A stretch of DNA of 64,000 bases from the NCBI GenBank assembly GCA_034440135.1, contig JAWXBP010000246.1, forward strand, positions 1-64,000, in the 5' to 3' direction. The notes below the pieces were generated by a model. The model saw nothing but the letters and a program-made list of their open reading frames with translations. It had not been told where the DNA came from and made no database searches. A program made the translations under genes and the position numbers. Shown piece by piece: positions 26,029 through 34,718 of the stretch (the first letter of the stretch is position 1; each line of letters begins with the position of its first letter). This stretch comes from Planctomycetia bacterium. GTDB taxonomy: Bacteria > Planctomycetota > Planctomycetia > Pirellulales > JALHLM01.

Positions 26029-26379
26029 ATGAACGCGAAAAAGATTCGCGCGCTCGTGGCCGGCTCGGCGATGTTCGCCGCCGCCGGACTGGCATCATCG
26101 GAAGCGCGCGCTCAAGGCCCTGGCACATTGGGAACTTACGGCTGCATTCGGCCGAATTCCCGCGCCGATCTGTTCTACAACTACTACGCCCAGCCCTGCG
26201 GCGACGGCGTGGGGGCGCAACTTTACGTTTCGCCGCAACCGGTGCCGCCCTTCGTGGGGCACACCTACATCACCTACCAACCGTTGATGCCGCACGAGTT
26301 CCTCTACAAGCATCACCGGACGTACTTCCGCTATCACCCCGGCTCCGGCGTCACCAAGACCCACGTGCATTGGTGGTAA
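26029..26379 (+). CDS. Small secreted protein, unknown function
   Basis: The 116-residue product has a clear signal peptide (KIRALVAGSAMFAAAGLASS, cleavage probably after EARA). The mature part is rich in Tyr, Pro and His ('DLFYNYYAQPCGDG', 'HTYITYQPLMPHEFLYKHH', 'TYFRYHPGSG', 'HVHWW') and has two Cys. It starts at ATG 26029 after a purine-rich ribosome binding region (ggggggaaacc). It lies 28 bases before a second small secreted protein with similar Tyr/His/Trp-rich composition, so the two are probably co-expressed. No family was recognised. Metal binding through the His-rich tail is possible but unproven. Confidence 0.75.
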   Translation: MNAKKIRALVAGSAMFAAAGLASSEARAQGPGTLGTYGCIRPNSRADLFYNYYAQPCGDGVGAQLYVSPQPVPPFVGHTYITYQPLMPHEFLYKHHRTYFRYHPGSGVTKTHVHWW

Positions 26380-26407
26380 ATCACAACGCCAGAAAGGATG
26401 CAAGACG

Positions 26408-26776
26408 ATGAGGATCGGATTCCTCGTGTGGACAATCTGGGTCACGCTGGCCGCGGGCATGCTCGATTCGCGAGCCGACGCCGGCTGGGCTCATTGGGAT
26501 CGCACGGCGCGTCGTCGCGCTTCGACGTTGTCCTGGCATGATCGTTACTACAACGCTCAGTACGGCACGCCAGTCGCGCTCGTCGTCCCGCCGACGGCCG
26601 CGTACCAGACCGACTGGTCCTGGGGCGTCTCCGGAACGCGGATCACGCCGACCTGGCACCAGTTTGGCCGCACGTACCCGGGGCCCGGCGGCGGCGGTGG
26701 TAGTTTCATGCCCACCCCGCTCTGGCCGAGCGACACGGACCAATTCGGCGTGCATCACGTCCGCGGCCCGTGGTAG
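26408..26776 (+). CDS. Small secreted protein, Trp/Pro/Gly-rich, unknown function
   Basis: The 122-residue product has a signal-like N-terminus (IGFLVWTIWVTLAAGMLDS, cleavage likely near RADA). The mature region contains 'GWAHWDRTARRRASTLSWHD', then 'YNAQYGTPVALVVPPTAAY', 'WSWGVSGTRITPTWHQFGRT', a Gly-run, and 'FGVHHVRGPW'. It follows the previous small secreted protein by 28 bases. Both end in aromatic/His-rich sequence and may act together outside the cytoplasm. Function not recognised. Confidence 0.72.
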   Translation: MRIGFLVWTIWVTLAAGMLDSRADAGWAHWDRTARRRASTLSWHDRYYNAQYGTPVALVVPPTAAYQTDWSWGVSGTRITPTWHQFGRTYPGPGGGGGSFMPTPLWPSDTDQFGVHHVRGPW

Positions 26777-26811
26777 TGAGTGCATAAGAAATACAGGGGC
26801 ATTCCCCCAGT

Positions 26812-26858
26812 GGCCCGGTGCGGCGCAGCCAAGCGTCGCGCCGGGCCGCGTTTGTTTT
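26812..26858 (+). terminator. Probable rho-independent terminator after the small secreted proteins
   Basis: The stem ggcccgg (26812-26818) / ccgggcc (26841-26847), with extra GC pairing inside, is followed by the T-rich tail tttgtttt. It lies about 35 bases after the stop codon of the second small gene. Confidence 0.6.
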
Positions 26859-26884
26859 GCGCTTATGCCACAATTTTGTGCCGG

Positions 26885-26963
26885 ATGGCTGGGGTCGAAT
26901 GTACTCATTCGTCCCCAGCATTATTCGACCTGGGGGCGAATGAGTACATTCGACCCCAGCCAC
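26885..26963. repeat. Palindromic repeat, family D, copy 2
   Basis: The arms 26885-26917 and 26931-26963 are near-perfect reverse complements and carry the same words as copy 1 at 15315-15391 (ggctggggtcgaatgtactc, gaatgagtac, cgaccccagcca). Only the loop differs (cattattcgacc against gtggaacggcc). It lies between the small secreted-protein genes and the pseudouridine synthase gene. Confidence 0.88.
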
Positions 26964-27067
26964 CCACCTCAAGTCGCATTCGCCGGACCGCACTATGGCG
27001 ACGCAAATGCCGTACAATGCAATGCTCAAAGTAATGCTGAAGTCATTGACCTGCGATCTTGCCCCTC

Positions 27068-28048
27068 ATGCCTACCGGACTTTCCCACGAGCCTGTTGAA
27101 CTTGTTGTGCCGCCGGAACACGCCGGCAGCCGGCTCGATGTGTTCTTGGCGCAGCACTTTACCGATCACAGCCGGGTGCAATTGCGCCGCGTGATCACGG
27201 CCGGCGGCGTGCGGATTGGCGATCAAGGGGGCAAGCCGAGCTACCGGCTGCTGGCCGGGCAAACGATCCAAATCGTGTTGCCGCCGATGCCGGCTGCCGG
27301 ACCGAATCCAGAAGCGATTCCGATCGACATCCTGTATGAGGACGATTGGCTGGCCTTGGTCAACAAGCCGCCAGGCATGGTGGTGCATCCGGCGCGCGGT
27401 CATTGGAGCGGCACGTTGACCAGCGCGCTCGCGTATCACTTTTCATCGCTGAGCGGCGCCGGCGGCGTGACGCGTCCCGGAATCGTACATAGGCTCGATC
27501 GCGACACGAGCGGCGTGATTCTGATCGCCAAGAACGACACGGCGCATCATCGCCTCGCCGCGCAATTCGCCGACCGCGAGATCGAAAAACAATACCTGGC
27601 GTTCGTCGTCGGCGTGCCGGATCGGGATCGAGATCTGATCGATCGGCCGATCGGCATGCATCCGCATCAGCGCGACAAGATGGCCATCCGACCGCTCGAC
27701 CCGGATAGTCGCACCGCCCAGAGTTTCTACGAAGTGCGCGAGCGGTTCAAGCACTTCGCGCTCGTGGCGATTCAACCCAAGACCGGCCGCACGCATCAGA
27801 TTCGCGTGCATCTGGCCAGCATCGGTCATCCGGTCCTATGCGACGCCCAGTACGGCGGCCGCGACATGATCTCACGCGGCGAACTACTCGGTGGGAAACC
27901 GGACGAGGACATGGTGCTCAACCGCCAGGCATTGCACGCGGAGCGACTCTCCTTCACGCATCCGGAAGACGGCCGACGCGTGACGATCGAAGCGCCGCTC
28001 CCGGCAGATATGCTCACGGTGCTGGAAATTCTTCGCGGTGCGAAGTAG
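27068..28048 (+). CDS. rluD: RluA/RluD family ribosomal RNA pseudouridine synthase
   Basis: The 326-residue enzyme starts with an S4-like RNA-binding domain ('AGSRLDVFLAQHFTDHSRVQ', then 'LRRVITAGGVRIGDQGGKPS'). The catalytic domain has 'ILYEDDWLALVNKPPGMVVH' and the active-site motif 'GIVHRLDRDTSGVILIAK', where the Asp after Arg is the nucleophile. 'KTGRTHQIRVHLASIGHPVL' near residue 240 is a further family motif. These enzymes isomerise specific uridines in 23S rRNA; RluD makes those of helix 69. The assignment to RluD and not another RluA member is by architecture. ATG 27068 is preferred to the TTG three codons upstream. Confidence 0.92.
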   Translation: MPTGLSHEPVELVVPPEHAGSRLDVFLAQHFTDHSRVQLRRVITAGGVRIGDQGGKPSYRLLAGQTIQIVLPPMPAAGPNPEAIPIDILYEDDWLALVNKPPGMVVHPARGHWSGTLTSALAYHFSSLSGAGGVTRPGIVHRLDRDTSGVILIAKNDTAHHRLAAQFADREIEKQYLAFVVGVPDRDRDLIDRPIGMHPHQRDKMAIRPLDPDSRTAQSFYEVRERFKHFALVAIQPKTGRTHQIRVHLASIGHPVLCDAQYGGRDMISRGELLGGKPDEDMVLNRQALHAERLSFTHPEDGRRVTIEAPLPADMLTVLEILRGAK

Positions 28049-28058
28049 GCGAGCCATG

Positions 28059-28109
28059 GTCTCCTTTCGCTCCGCGAAAGGCCCAACCTTTCGCGGAGCG
28101 AAAGGAGAC
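28059..28109. terminator. Perfect 23-base-pair hairpin between convergent genes
   Basis: The arms 28059-28081 and 28087-28109 (gtctcctttcgctccgcg... / ...cgcggagcgaaaggagac) are exact reverse complements with a five-base loop. The hairpin lies in the 73-base gap between rluD (plus) and the lipase-like gene (minus), which converge. It could block transcription from both sides. It lacks a T-run, and its length suggests it may also be a repeat-family member. Confidence 0.75.
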
Positions 28110-28121
28110 TATGGTCGGAGA

Positions 28122-30143
28122 CTATTGGTGATGGCCGGCGTCGACAGGCGGAGCTGGCGGCGGCGCGAAGTTTCTCTGCCCCGGCGCTTGAGCGAAGTGA
28201 AACGGCGACGGCGGGCCGACTGGCGCGGTTTGCGCGTGCTCCAGCAGAATGCGGCGCACTTCCAACACCGCCAGCGGGTGTTGATGTACGCGCGAGTGAT
28301 CGGCGTTGATTACGACTTCAGAATCGACGCCATCCAGGTGCGCGCTCTCGTACGACACGATGCCGTCGGTGCCGGCGGCGAATTTGCCGACGATGCCGCC
28401 TTCCGGCAGCACGCCGATTACGTTGTGAAAATGCACGCCAGGCGCCGGCCGCGAGGAAACCAACACCGGCAATAGCGGCGAGTCGGGCGCGAGGCTATCG
28501 AGGCTCGTCTTCGCTTCTTGAAATGACGCGTCGCGGAACAAATCCGGGTTATCGCGTCGCAATTCGTCGGAGCCGGTCATCAGCATCGCCGGTAGGGTGA
28601 TCAACTTGCGTCCCAAGTACCGCGTCGTGTTATTGGCGAACTTGCTGCCACGATGCGGCGTGCCGATCGTGACCACGCGCTTCACGGAAGGACTCGCATG
28701 GAAATAGAACGTGCCGCCGAGCACCTCGCGCGTCTCGGGGCTGGCCTTCACCAGATGGAACGGCTTGGTGGCCACGGCGTCCCAGAATTGATTGCCGCTT
28801 TCCACGACTTGCAGCTTGGAAATCAAGCCGCCCATGCTGTGCCCAACCAGCACCATCTGATCCAAGCTGCCTTCGCGCTGCGCGGGATCGACGGCGGTGC
28901 GGACCTTGGCGAGGTCTTGCCGCAATTGCGCCGCGCTGTACCAGAACGGCTGTCCCGTGGGATACAGATAGAACCAGAACTGATAGCGCGAGCGGATGTT
29001 CGGATCGCTCCGCAGATCGTTAAACATTTCCATCCACGTGAGCGGACTCGACCATAGCCCATGCACCATCAGCACGGGAATCTTGCCCGGCTGGTACGGC
29101 TCCAACATGTACAGCCCTGAGACCGCCGCGGTTTTGTCGGGACGTAGCAGGCCTGCCGTGCTGAGTTTGTTGAGCTGCGGATTGTTGAGGAAATGCGCGA
29201 GCGGCGTGCTCAGGTCGCATTCCAATGGCACGCGCCGCGCGCCGACCCAATTGTCGGTCGACGACAACGGATCGCAAAGTTCCAACACCGCGCGATGACG
29301 CTTGCCGGCGCCGGTTCCGGTTTCGTCCGGCAATAATCGCAGAAACGCCGTCACTGGGAAACTAAGACCCGGCGGGTAGAATTTCTCCGTGGCGTTTTCG
29401 CCGGGATGACTCTTGCGTACGGCGATCATCGGCACGCCGAGACCGTAACCGTGGTACTGGTTCGTCAGCCCGCCTACTTCATAGTCGGAGCAAAACTCCA
29501 ATTTCTCGAAGTCATCGTCGTGCCAGGCGGTCCCGCAAGAAACCACACGCAAATCCCAAGTGTCGGTCGCCGAGGTGATCTCGCAATCGCAACCGGGCGC
29601 GAGATTGCCTTGCTTCTGCATCAACCGCATCGCGCCTTCGAGCGCGCCGTTGTAGAGATCGCAGGCGCCGCGAAAGTGCGGATCGTAAGGATTTCGCCAT
29701 TCCGCGTGCTGATCGTCGAACAGGTAGATATAGGCGTAGGCGACGCTCGCGCCATAAAAATCGAGCGCCTGCTTGGCGTCGTGCTTTTCCGCCCGCTTCG
29801 CAGCGAGGTAACTCAGCTCCGCGTAGGCGTGCAACTTCTCCGCGCTCGGTTCGCGCTCAATGCACTGCTGGAACTTCGCTAGCAGTTCCTTCGAATCGAG
29901 GTCGAGTTGATCGTCCAGATCGTACTTGCGCAACACGAGCATCGTGCGCTCGCTCGGCTGCGGCCCGTACCAGCTCGCGAGCTGCAATGTCTCGGTGAGC
30001 GGGTTTTTCGGGCTCGTCCGAATCTTGACATACTGCGATGCGGAACAGGCCGGCAATACGGCGATGCACAGCAATAGCAGCCACGCCCGCGCGGCGCGCG
30101 GCATGACACTGCTCGGTTCGACCGTCGTCTTCACTCTCGCCAT
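28122..30143 (-). CDS. Lipoprotein with alpha/beta-hydrolase (lipase/esterase) domain
   Basis: The first 40 residues contain a lipoprotein signal, 'WLLLLCIAVLPACSAS', with Cys in the lipobox position. If translation starts at the inner ATG (30114) the leader has normal length; ATG 30143 gives a longer one. A helical N-terminal part of about 100 residues ('LHAYAELSYLAAKRAEKHDA') is followed by the hydrolase. The oxyanion-hole region is 'IPVLMVHGLWSSPLTWMEMF' and the nucleophile elbow is 'MVLVGHSMGGLISKLQVV'. 'VVTIGTPHRGSKFANNTTRY' is typical of triacylglycerol-lipase-like proteins, and a C-terminal 'GIVSYESAHLDG' and 'ADHSRVHQHP' probably give the acid and His. Outer-membrane or periplasmic location is inferred. 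Substrate unknown. Confidence 0.85.
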   Translation of the reverse strand: MARVKTTVEPSSVMPRAARAWLLLLCIAVLPACSASQYVKIRTSPKNPLTETLQLASWYGPQPSERTMLVLRKYDLDDQLDLDSKELLAKFQQCIEREPSAEKLHAYAELSYLAAKRAEKHDAKQALDFYGASVAYAYIYLFDDQHAEWRNPYDPHFRGACDLYNGALEGAMRLMQKQGNLAPGCDCEITSATDTWDLRVVSCGTAWHDDDFEKLEFCSDYEVGGLTNQYHGYGLGVPMIAVRKSHPGENATEKFYPPGLSFPVTAFLRLLPDETGTGAGKRHRAVLELCDPLSSTDNWVGARRVPLECDLSTPLAHFLNNPQLNKLSTAGLLRPDKTAAVSGLYMLEPYQPGKIPVLMVHGLWSSPLTWMEMFNDLRSDPNIRSRYQFWFYLYPTGQPFWYSAAQLRQDLAKVRTAVDPAQREGSLDQMVLVGHSMGGLISKLQVVESGNQFWDAVATKPFHLVKASPETREVLGGTFYFHASPSVKRVVTIGTPHRGSKFANNTTRYLGRKLITLPAMLMTGSDELRRDNPDLFRDASFQEAKTSLDSLAPDSPLLPVLVSSRPAPGVHFHNVIGVLPEGGIVGKFAAGTDGIVSYESAHLDGVDSEVVINADHSRVHQHPLAVLEVRRILLEHAQTAPVGPPSPFHFAQAPGQRNFAPPPAPPVDAGHHQ

Positions 30144-30211
30144 AGGCGGAGAAGTAGGACATCGCCGCGGCAACGTCAATGCCGGCTGAGAGTTGCCACG
30201 CGGCGCAGAGA

Positions 30212-30319
30212 GCTGTGGGAGGCGTCTCCGACGCCGATGGAGTGGACGACGTGTGAAGGGAGCACGTCGTCCCGTCAAACAGCGTCAATTTCATCGGCGT
30301 CGGAGACGCCTCCCACAGC
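30212..30319. repeat. Inverted repeat with perfect 28-base arms (family E relative)
   Basis: The arms 30212-30239 and 30292-30319 match exactly as reverse complements (gctgtgggaggcgtctccga... ). An inner hairpin acgacgtg/cacgtcgt (30247-30254 / 30263-30270) sits in the loop. The word gtgggaggcg.ctccgacgcc is shared with the outer arms at 25732-25946. It lies between the divergent lipase-like gene and the secretin gene (30144-30539). The rest of that gap shows no gene. Confidence 0.88.
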
Positions 30320-30539
30320 GGTATAGAGATCGCCGGTATGAAAAAACTACGCGCCGTTTGTGAAAATCTTCAAAACTGCCCTTGACCGGTCTTGCCGCCT
30401 CAGTTAATTACCCGCCCGCATTTCTGTCGAAACTCAACCACCCGTGGACAGCGTCCGCGCGCCGAGGCCTTGCGCCCCCGCACGCGACATGTCGCACGGA
30501 GACGATCGCGGTTCGCACACGTTGCAAAAGGAGAACGCG

Positions 30540-33500
30540 TTGAATACGACGGCACGCATCCTGTTAGTCGGACTGGGCATGGCTTGGGCCTGCCTTCCGT
30601 CCTCCGCGGCGGCCGCGCCGTGGAGCATTCCTCGAACCTGGCTCTCGGCGCCCATGGTGCGCCAAGCCGACGGCGACGAGGAGCGGGACCTTCATGCCGA
30701 AGCCCGCGATCTATTGGATCGCGCCCGGCAGGCGATGAAGGACGGCGATCTCGACGTCGCGGACAAGCTCGTCCGCGAAGCCGAGAAGCTTGACGTGAGC
30801 TACAACCCGCTCCATCTGGGCGATACGCCCAAGAAGGCGCGGCGCGACGTGGAACGCCTGAAGAAGCGGAAGTCCGGCCAAAAGGAAACTTTGGCCGACC
30901 GCTTCAAGTTCTTCGGCAAGGACGAAGAAGAAGCGAGCGAAGAAGTCGAAGACCCGTTCGCCACGGCCGTGCCGCAAGACGAACAGGCCGAGGAGCCAAC
31001 CGCGTCGCCCCGAGCGGCCGCGCCGAAATCGCAGCCGGCCCCGGCTCTCGACGAACCGTTTAGCAGTGCGCCGGCGGATCAACGCCTGCCGCGCACCGCG
31101 GCGACCAGCCCGGAACAAACTCGTGCCAAGAAATTGCTGTTCGACGCCCGTCGGGCTATGGCCTACGGTGACATGAATCGCGCCAAGGCGCTGACCGAGC
31201 AAGCGGCGGCGATGAAGCTCACCTATGAACTGACCGACGATTCGCCGGCCAAGTTGCAATCGACTTGGACGCGGTTGAGTGAATTGCAGGAACGCGATCC
31301 CAACTCGAGGAACACTGAGGCCTATCGCCGCGAGTATTCGACGTTGCTGCTGGAACAGGCCGAAGCCATGTTGCAGTGGCGCGATCTGGAAGAAGCGGAA
31401 CGTCTCTGCAATGTCGCCAGTCAACAGCAAGTCAACTACGGGCCGTTCGACGTCAAGCCGGATACGCTCATGCAGCGGATCACGTCCGCTCGCACGGGCA
31501 AGGAAGCGCCCGGCGGTTTGGTCGGCGTGACGGGCGAACCGCCGAAGTTGCAGCCGATCGGCGCGGGCACGCCCCTTGCCGGGGAACAACCGAACAAGCA
31601 ACAGGTCGCCGAGCTGATGCGACAATCACGCGTTGCACTCCAGGCAAACGACTTGGAAGCTGCGGAGCGCCTGGCCGTGCAGGCCGAAGGCGTGCGACTG
31701 CCGGAAAACACCTTCGCGCAAGGCGAAGATCAGCCGTGGATGTTGCGATTGGATATCCAGAAAGCGCGCATGGAAAAGGCCCGCGGCAATGCCGCTCCGG
31801 CCGTGTATGACTCGACATTGGATGGCACGCGCAACGTGGCCGTTCAGGCCACGAGCCCGTTTGACGAAACTTCGCCGACGTTGGCCCCGGATGCATTGCC
31901 GGACACCGAGCCGTCCGGTACCAGCCTGCCGACGCCGCCAGGCGAAGGCCCGGGCTTCGCGTTGTTCCAACAAGGCGAGGAAGCTCTGCGTGCCCGCGAT
32001 GTACCGCGTGCCGCGCAGTTGTTCCGGCAAGCCGCCGGCTACAAGGATGAATTCGATCCGCTCACTTGGCAGCGTTTGCAGGACCACTTGCAATTGCTGT
32101 CACCTTCCGCGACGGGTGTCGCCGGCCCGGGCAACCCGGCGCAAGACGCCGCCGCACGGCAGCAACTCGCCGCCCGGCAAGTGGCCGCTGAACTCGCCAG
32201 ATTGGAAGCGGAGTCGGGCCGATTGATGGAAAGCGATCCGCGCCGTGCCCGTGAAATGCTGGTGACGGCCGGACAGATGGTCGAGAACTCCGGCGTCGAG
32301 CCGGCGATTCGCGAACAACTCTTGCGTCGCGTGCAACGCACGTTAACGCAAGCCGATCTGTATATCACCAACAATCAAGGCCGGATCGAACTGCTGGACA
32401 GCAACCGCGACGTGAAGGGCCAGATCGATCGCGAGGCCAAGGTCAAGGTCGAAGTCGAGCAGAAGCTCGCCATGTTGGTCGACGACTTCAATCGAAAGAT
32501 GGACGAAGGCCGCTTCCCGGAAGCCGAGTTGATCGCCAAGCAGGCGAAGGAATTGGCGCCGGACGAACAGGTGGTGATGCAGATCAACACGCAAGTCCGG
32601 CAGATGCGCCGCCTGCGCAACGAGATGGATCTGGCGGATCTCGAGGAACGAGGCGTCGTGGACAGTTTGACGAATGCGAAAATTTCCTCGCAGCCGTTCG
32701 ATGACAACAAGCCGTTCCAGTTCGGCGACGCCAAGGAATGGGAACTACTGACGGCCCGCCGCAGGTCGCTCGATCCGCGGACGAAGATGCGGAGCGAGAA
32801 GGACTTGGAAATCGAAAAGAAGCTCAAGACTCCTGTCTCGCTGAGTTTCCAGGCGAAGCCCTTGGCCGAAGTGATCGACTATCTCGGCAAGGTTGCTCAA
32901 GTCAACGTCTACCTCAATCCCCAAGGTCTGTCCGACGCCGGCGCCACGTCCGATACGCCGGTTACGATCGACCTCAAGAGTGAGATCTCGCTGAAGAGTG
33001 CGCTCAACCTGATCTTGGAGCCGCTCGACCTGACGTATGTCATCAAGAACGATGTGCTGAACATCACCAGCCACGACCAGAAAGACGGGAGCTTCTACCC
33101 TGTCGTTTACAGCGTGGCCGATCTGGTGATCGGCATCCCGAACTTCGTCCCGAATAGCCGGATGGGGATGTCCGGCGCGTTGCACGACGCGTACGGCTCG
33201 CTCGGCTACGGGGGCGCTGGCGGAGGGTTCGCCTCGCACAGCCCGATCTCGGTCGTGGCGAGCCGCGACGGCGCGAACGCCAACGCCACCATCAACCCAG
33301 CGATCCTGGCCTCGATGGGCGCTTCGGAAAGCGTGCATACGGGGGCGACGCAGTCTCCGATCGGCGACGGTCCGGGCGGGATCGGCGGCGGGGTGCAGCC
33401 GGACTTCGACAGCTTGATCGAATTGATTACGTCGACGATTCAACCCACGACGTGGACGGACGTGGGCGGCACCGGCGCCATTCAAGAGTACGCCAACAAC

Positions 33501-34616
33501 CTGACCCTGGTCATCAGCCAGACGCAGGACGTCCACGAGGAGATCGCCGATCTGTTGGAACAGTTGCGCCGCTTGCAGGACTTGCAGGTCACGATTGAAG
33601 TGCGGTTCATCACGCTCAGCGATCAGTTCTTCGAGCGGATCGGCGTCGACTTCGACTTCGATCTCGACGACGACAGCGATCGGCCGTTCCAGACCTTCGG
33701 CATCTCCAACGACGATTCTGACGGCACGGGCGGCAATCCGACGCGCGACACGCAGGACCGCGACCATGGTCCGTCGACCACGGTCGGTCTCGATCCGACC
33801 GGGAACTTCACCTCCGACCTGGACGTGCCGTTCACGCAGGGGCACTTCCCCTTGGCGGTGCCGCAGTTCGGCGGTTACGCTCCGGGCGCGGGGGCCACGT
33901 TGGGCTTCGCGATCTTGAGCGACATCGAAGCCCGCTTCCTGATGGAAGCGGCGCAAGGTGATCGTCGCAGCAACATCATGCAAGCTCCGAAGGTGACGCT
34001 GTTCAACGGGCAGCAGGCGATCGTGAGCGATACCTCGCAGAGCCCGTTCGTGATCAGCGTGATCCCGGTGGTCGGCGACTTCGCCGCCGCCCAGCAACCG
34101 GTGATCGTCGTGCTGAACGAAGGAACGCACATGAGTGTGCAGGCCGTGGTGTCGAGCGATCGACGCTTTGTCCGCATGACCGTCGTGCCGTTCTTCAGCC
34201 AGATCGGCGACGTGGACACCTTCACCTTCACGGGTGAATCGAGCACCACGGAAGACAGCGCGTCGGAAGGTCCGGACGACGACACGTCCAGCCGCAACAA
34301 CACGCGGACGACGACGTCGGCTGGCACCACGGTGCAGTTGCCGACCTTCAGCTTCACCACGGTCACCACCACGGTCAGCGTGCCGGACGGCGGTACGGTG
34401 CTCTTGGGCGGCATCAAACGCATGAACGAAGGACGCAACGAGTTCGGCGTCCCGCTCTTGAGCAAAGTGCCGTATGTGAACCGATTGTTCAAGAACGTCG
34501 GCATCGGCCACGAGACGCAAAGCCTGATGATGATGGTCACGCCACGCATCATCATTCAGGAAGAAGAGGAAGCTCTCCTCGGCGTCCCGCAAACCGGCGC
34601 CGCGGCTCAGCCGTAG
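30540..34616 (+). CDS. Secretin (GspD/PilQ family) with a long N-terminal helical-repeat region
   Basis: TTG 30540 is chosen because it has a strong ribosome binding site (aaaggaga) and starts a signal peptide (ILLVGLGMAWACLPSSAAAA). Residues about 45-540 contain five related helical units, recognisable by 'A..AM.DGDLDVADKLVREAE', 'ARRAMAYGDMNRAKALTEQA', 'AEAMLQWRDLEEAERLCNVA', 'SRVALQANDLEAAERLAVQA' and 'GEEALRARDVPRAAQLFRQA'. An STN-type domain follows near residue 770 ('KPLAEVIDYLGKVAQVNVYL'). The C-terminal secretin domain has 'GDRRSNIMQAPKVTLFNGQQ', 'VSVPDGGTVLLGGIKRMNEG' and 'VPLLSKVPYVNRLFKN'. It should form an outer-membrane pore. No other type II or type IV pilus gene is nearby. At 1,358 residues it is about twice the usual secretin length. 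Confidence 0.9.
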   Translation: MNTTARILLVGLGMAWACLPSSAAAAPWSIPRTWLSAPMVRQADGDEERDLHAEARDLLDRARQAMKDGDLDVADKLVREAEKLDVSYNPLHLGDTPKKARRDVERLKKRKSGQKETLADRFKFFGKDEEEASEEVEDPFATAVPQDEQAEEPTASPRAAAPKSQPAPALDEPFSSAPADQRLPRTAATSPEQTRAKKLLFDARRAMAYGDMNRAKALTEQAAAMKLTYELTDDSPAKLQSTWTRLSELQERDPNSRNTEAYRREYSTLLLEQAEAMLQWRDLEEAERLCNVASQQQVNYGPFDVKPDTLMQRITSARTGKEAPGGLVGVTGEPPKLQPIGAGTPLAGEQPNKQQVAELMRQSRVALQANDLEAAERLAVQAEGVRLPENTFAQGEDQPWMLRLDIQKARMEKARGNAAPAVYDSTLDGTRNVAVQATSPFDETSPTLAPDALPDTEPSGTSLPTPPGEGPGFALFQQGEEALRARDVPRAAQLFRQAAGYKDEFDPLTWQRLQDHLQLLSPSATGVAGPGNPAQDAAARQQLAARQVAAELARLEAESGRLMESDPRRAREMLVTAGQMVENSGVEPAIREQLLRRVQRTLTQADLYITNNQGRIELLDSNRDVKGQIDREAKVKVEVEQKLAMLVDDFNRKMDEGRFPEAELIAKQAKELAPDEQVVMQINTQVRQMRRLRNEMDLADLEERGVVDSLTNAKISSQPFDDNKPFQFGDAKEWELLTARRRSLDPRTKMRSEKDLEIEKKLKTPVSLSFQAKPLAEVIDYLGKVAQVNVYLNPQGLSDAGATSDTPVTIDLKSEISLKSALNLILEPLDLTYVIKNDVLNITSHDQKDGSFYPVVYSVADLVIGIPNFVPNSRMGMSGALHDAYGSLGYGGAGGGFASHSPISVVASRDGANANATINPAILASMGASESVHTGATQSPIGDGPGGIGGGVQPDFDSLIELITSTIQPTTWTDVGGTGAIQEYANNLTLVISQTQDVHEEIADLLEQLRRLQDLQVTIEVRFITLSDQFFERIGVDFDFDLDDDSDRPFQTFGISNDDSDGTGGNPTRDTQDRDHGPSTTVGLDPTGNFTSDLDVPFTQGHFPLAVPQFGGYAPGAGATLGFAILSDIEARFLMEAAQGDRRSNIMQAPKVTLFNGQQAIVSDTSQSPFVISVIPVVGDFAAAQQPVIVVLNEGTHMSVQAVVSSDRRFVRMTVVPFFSQIGDVDTFTFTGESSTTEDSASEGPDDDTSSRNNTRTTTSAGTTVQLPTFSFTTVTTTVSVPDGGTVLLGGIKRMNEGRNEFGVPLLSKVPYVNRLFKNVGIGHETQSLMMMVTPRIIIQEEEEALLGVPQTGAAAQP

Positions 34617-34653
34617 TGGCGACGTTCGTAGTCTGAATGCAATTTCAACGCCC

Positions 34654-34681
34654 AGCCGCCGTGGCACAAACCACGGCGGCT
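34654..34681 (+). terminator. Rho-independent terminator after the secretin gene
   Basis: A perfect 11-pair stem, agccgccgtgg / ccacggcggct, with a six-base loop (cacaaa) is followed by gtcttgttg. It lies about 40 bases after the stop codon and just before the IS630-like element. Confidence 0.8.
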
Positions 34682-34718
34682 GTCTTGTTGCGCGCCAGAA
34701 CCGCCGTCCAGCAATGCC

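Noticed and set aside
32745-34667. 640-residue open frame opposite the secretin
   Set aside because: It is antisense to the secretin domain; His/Arg/Asp-rich low-complexity sequence without motifs.
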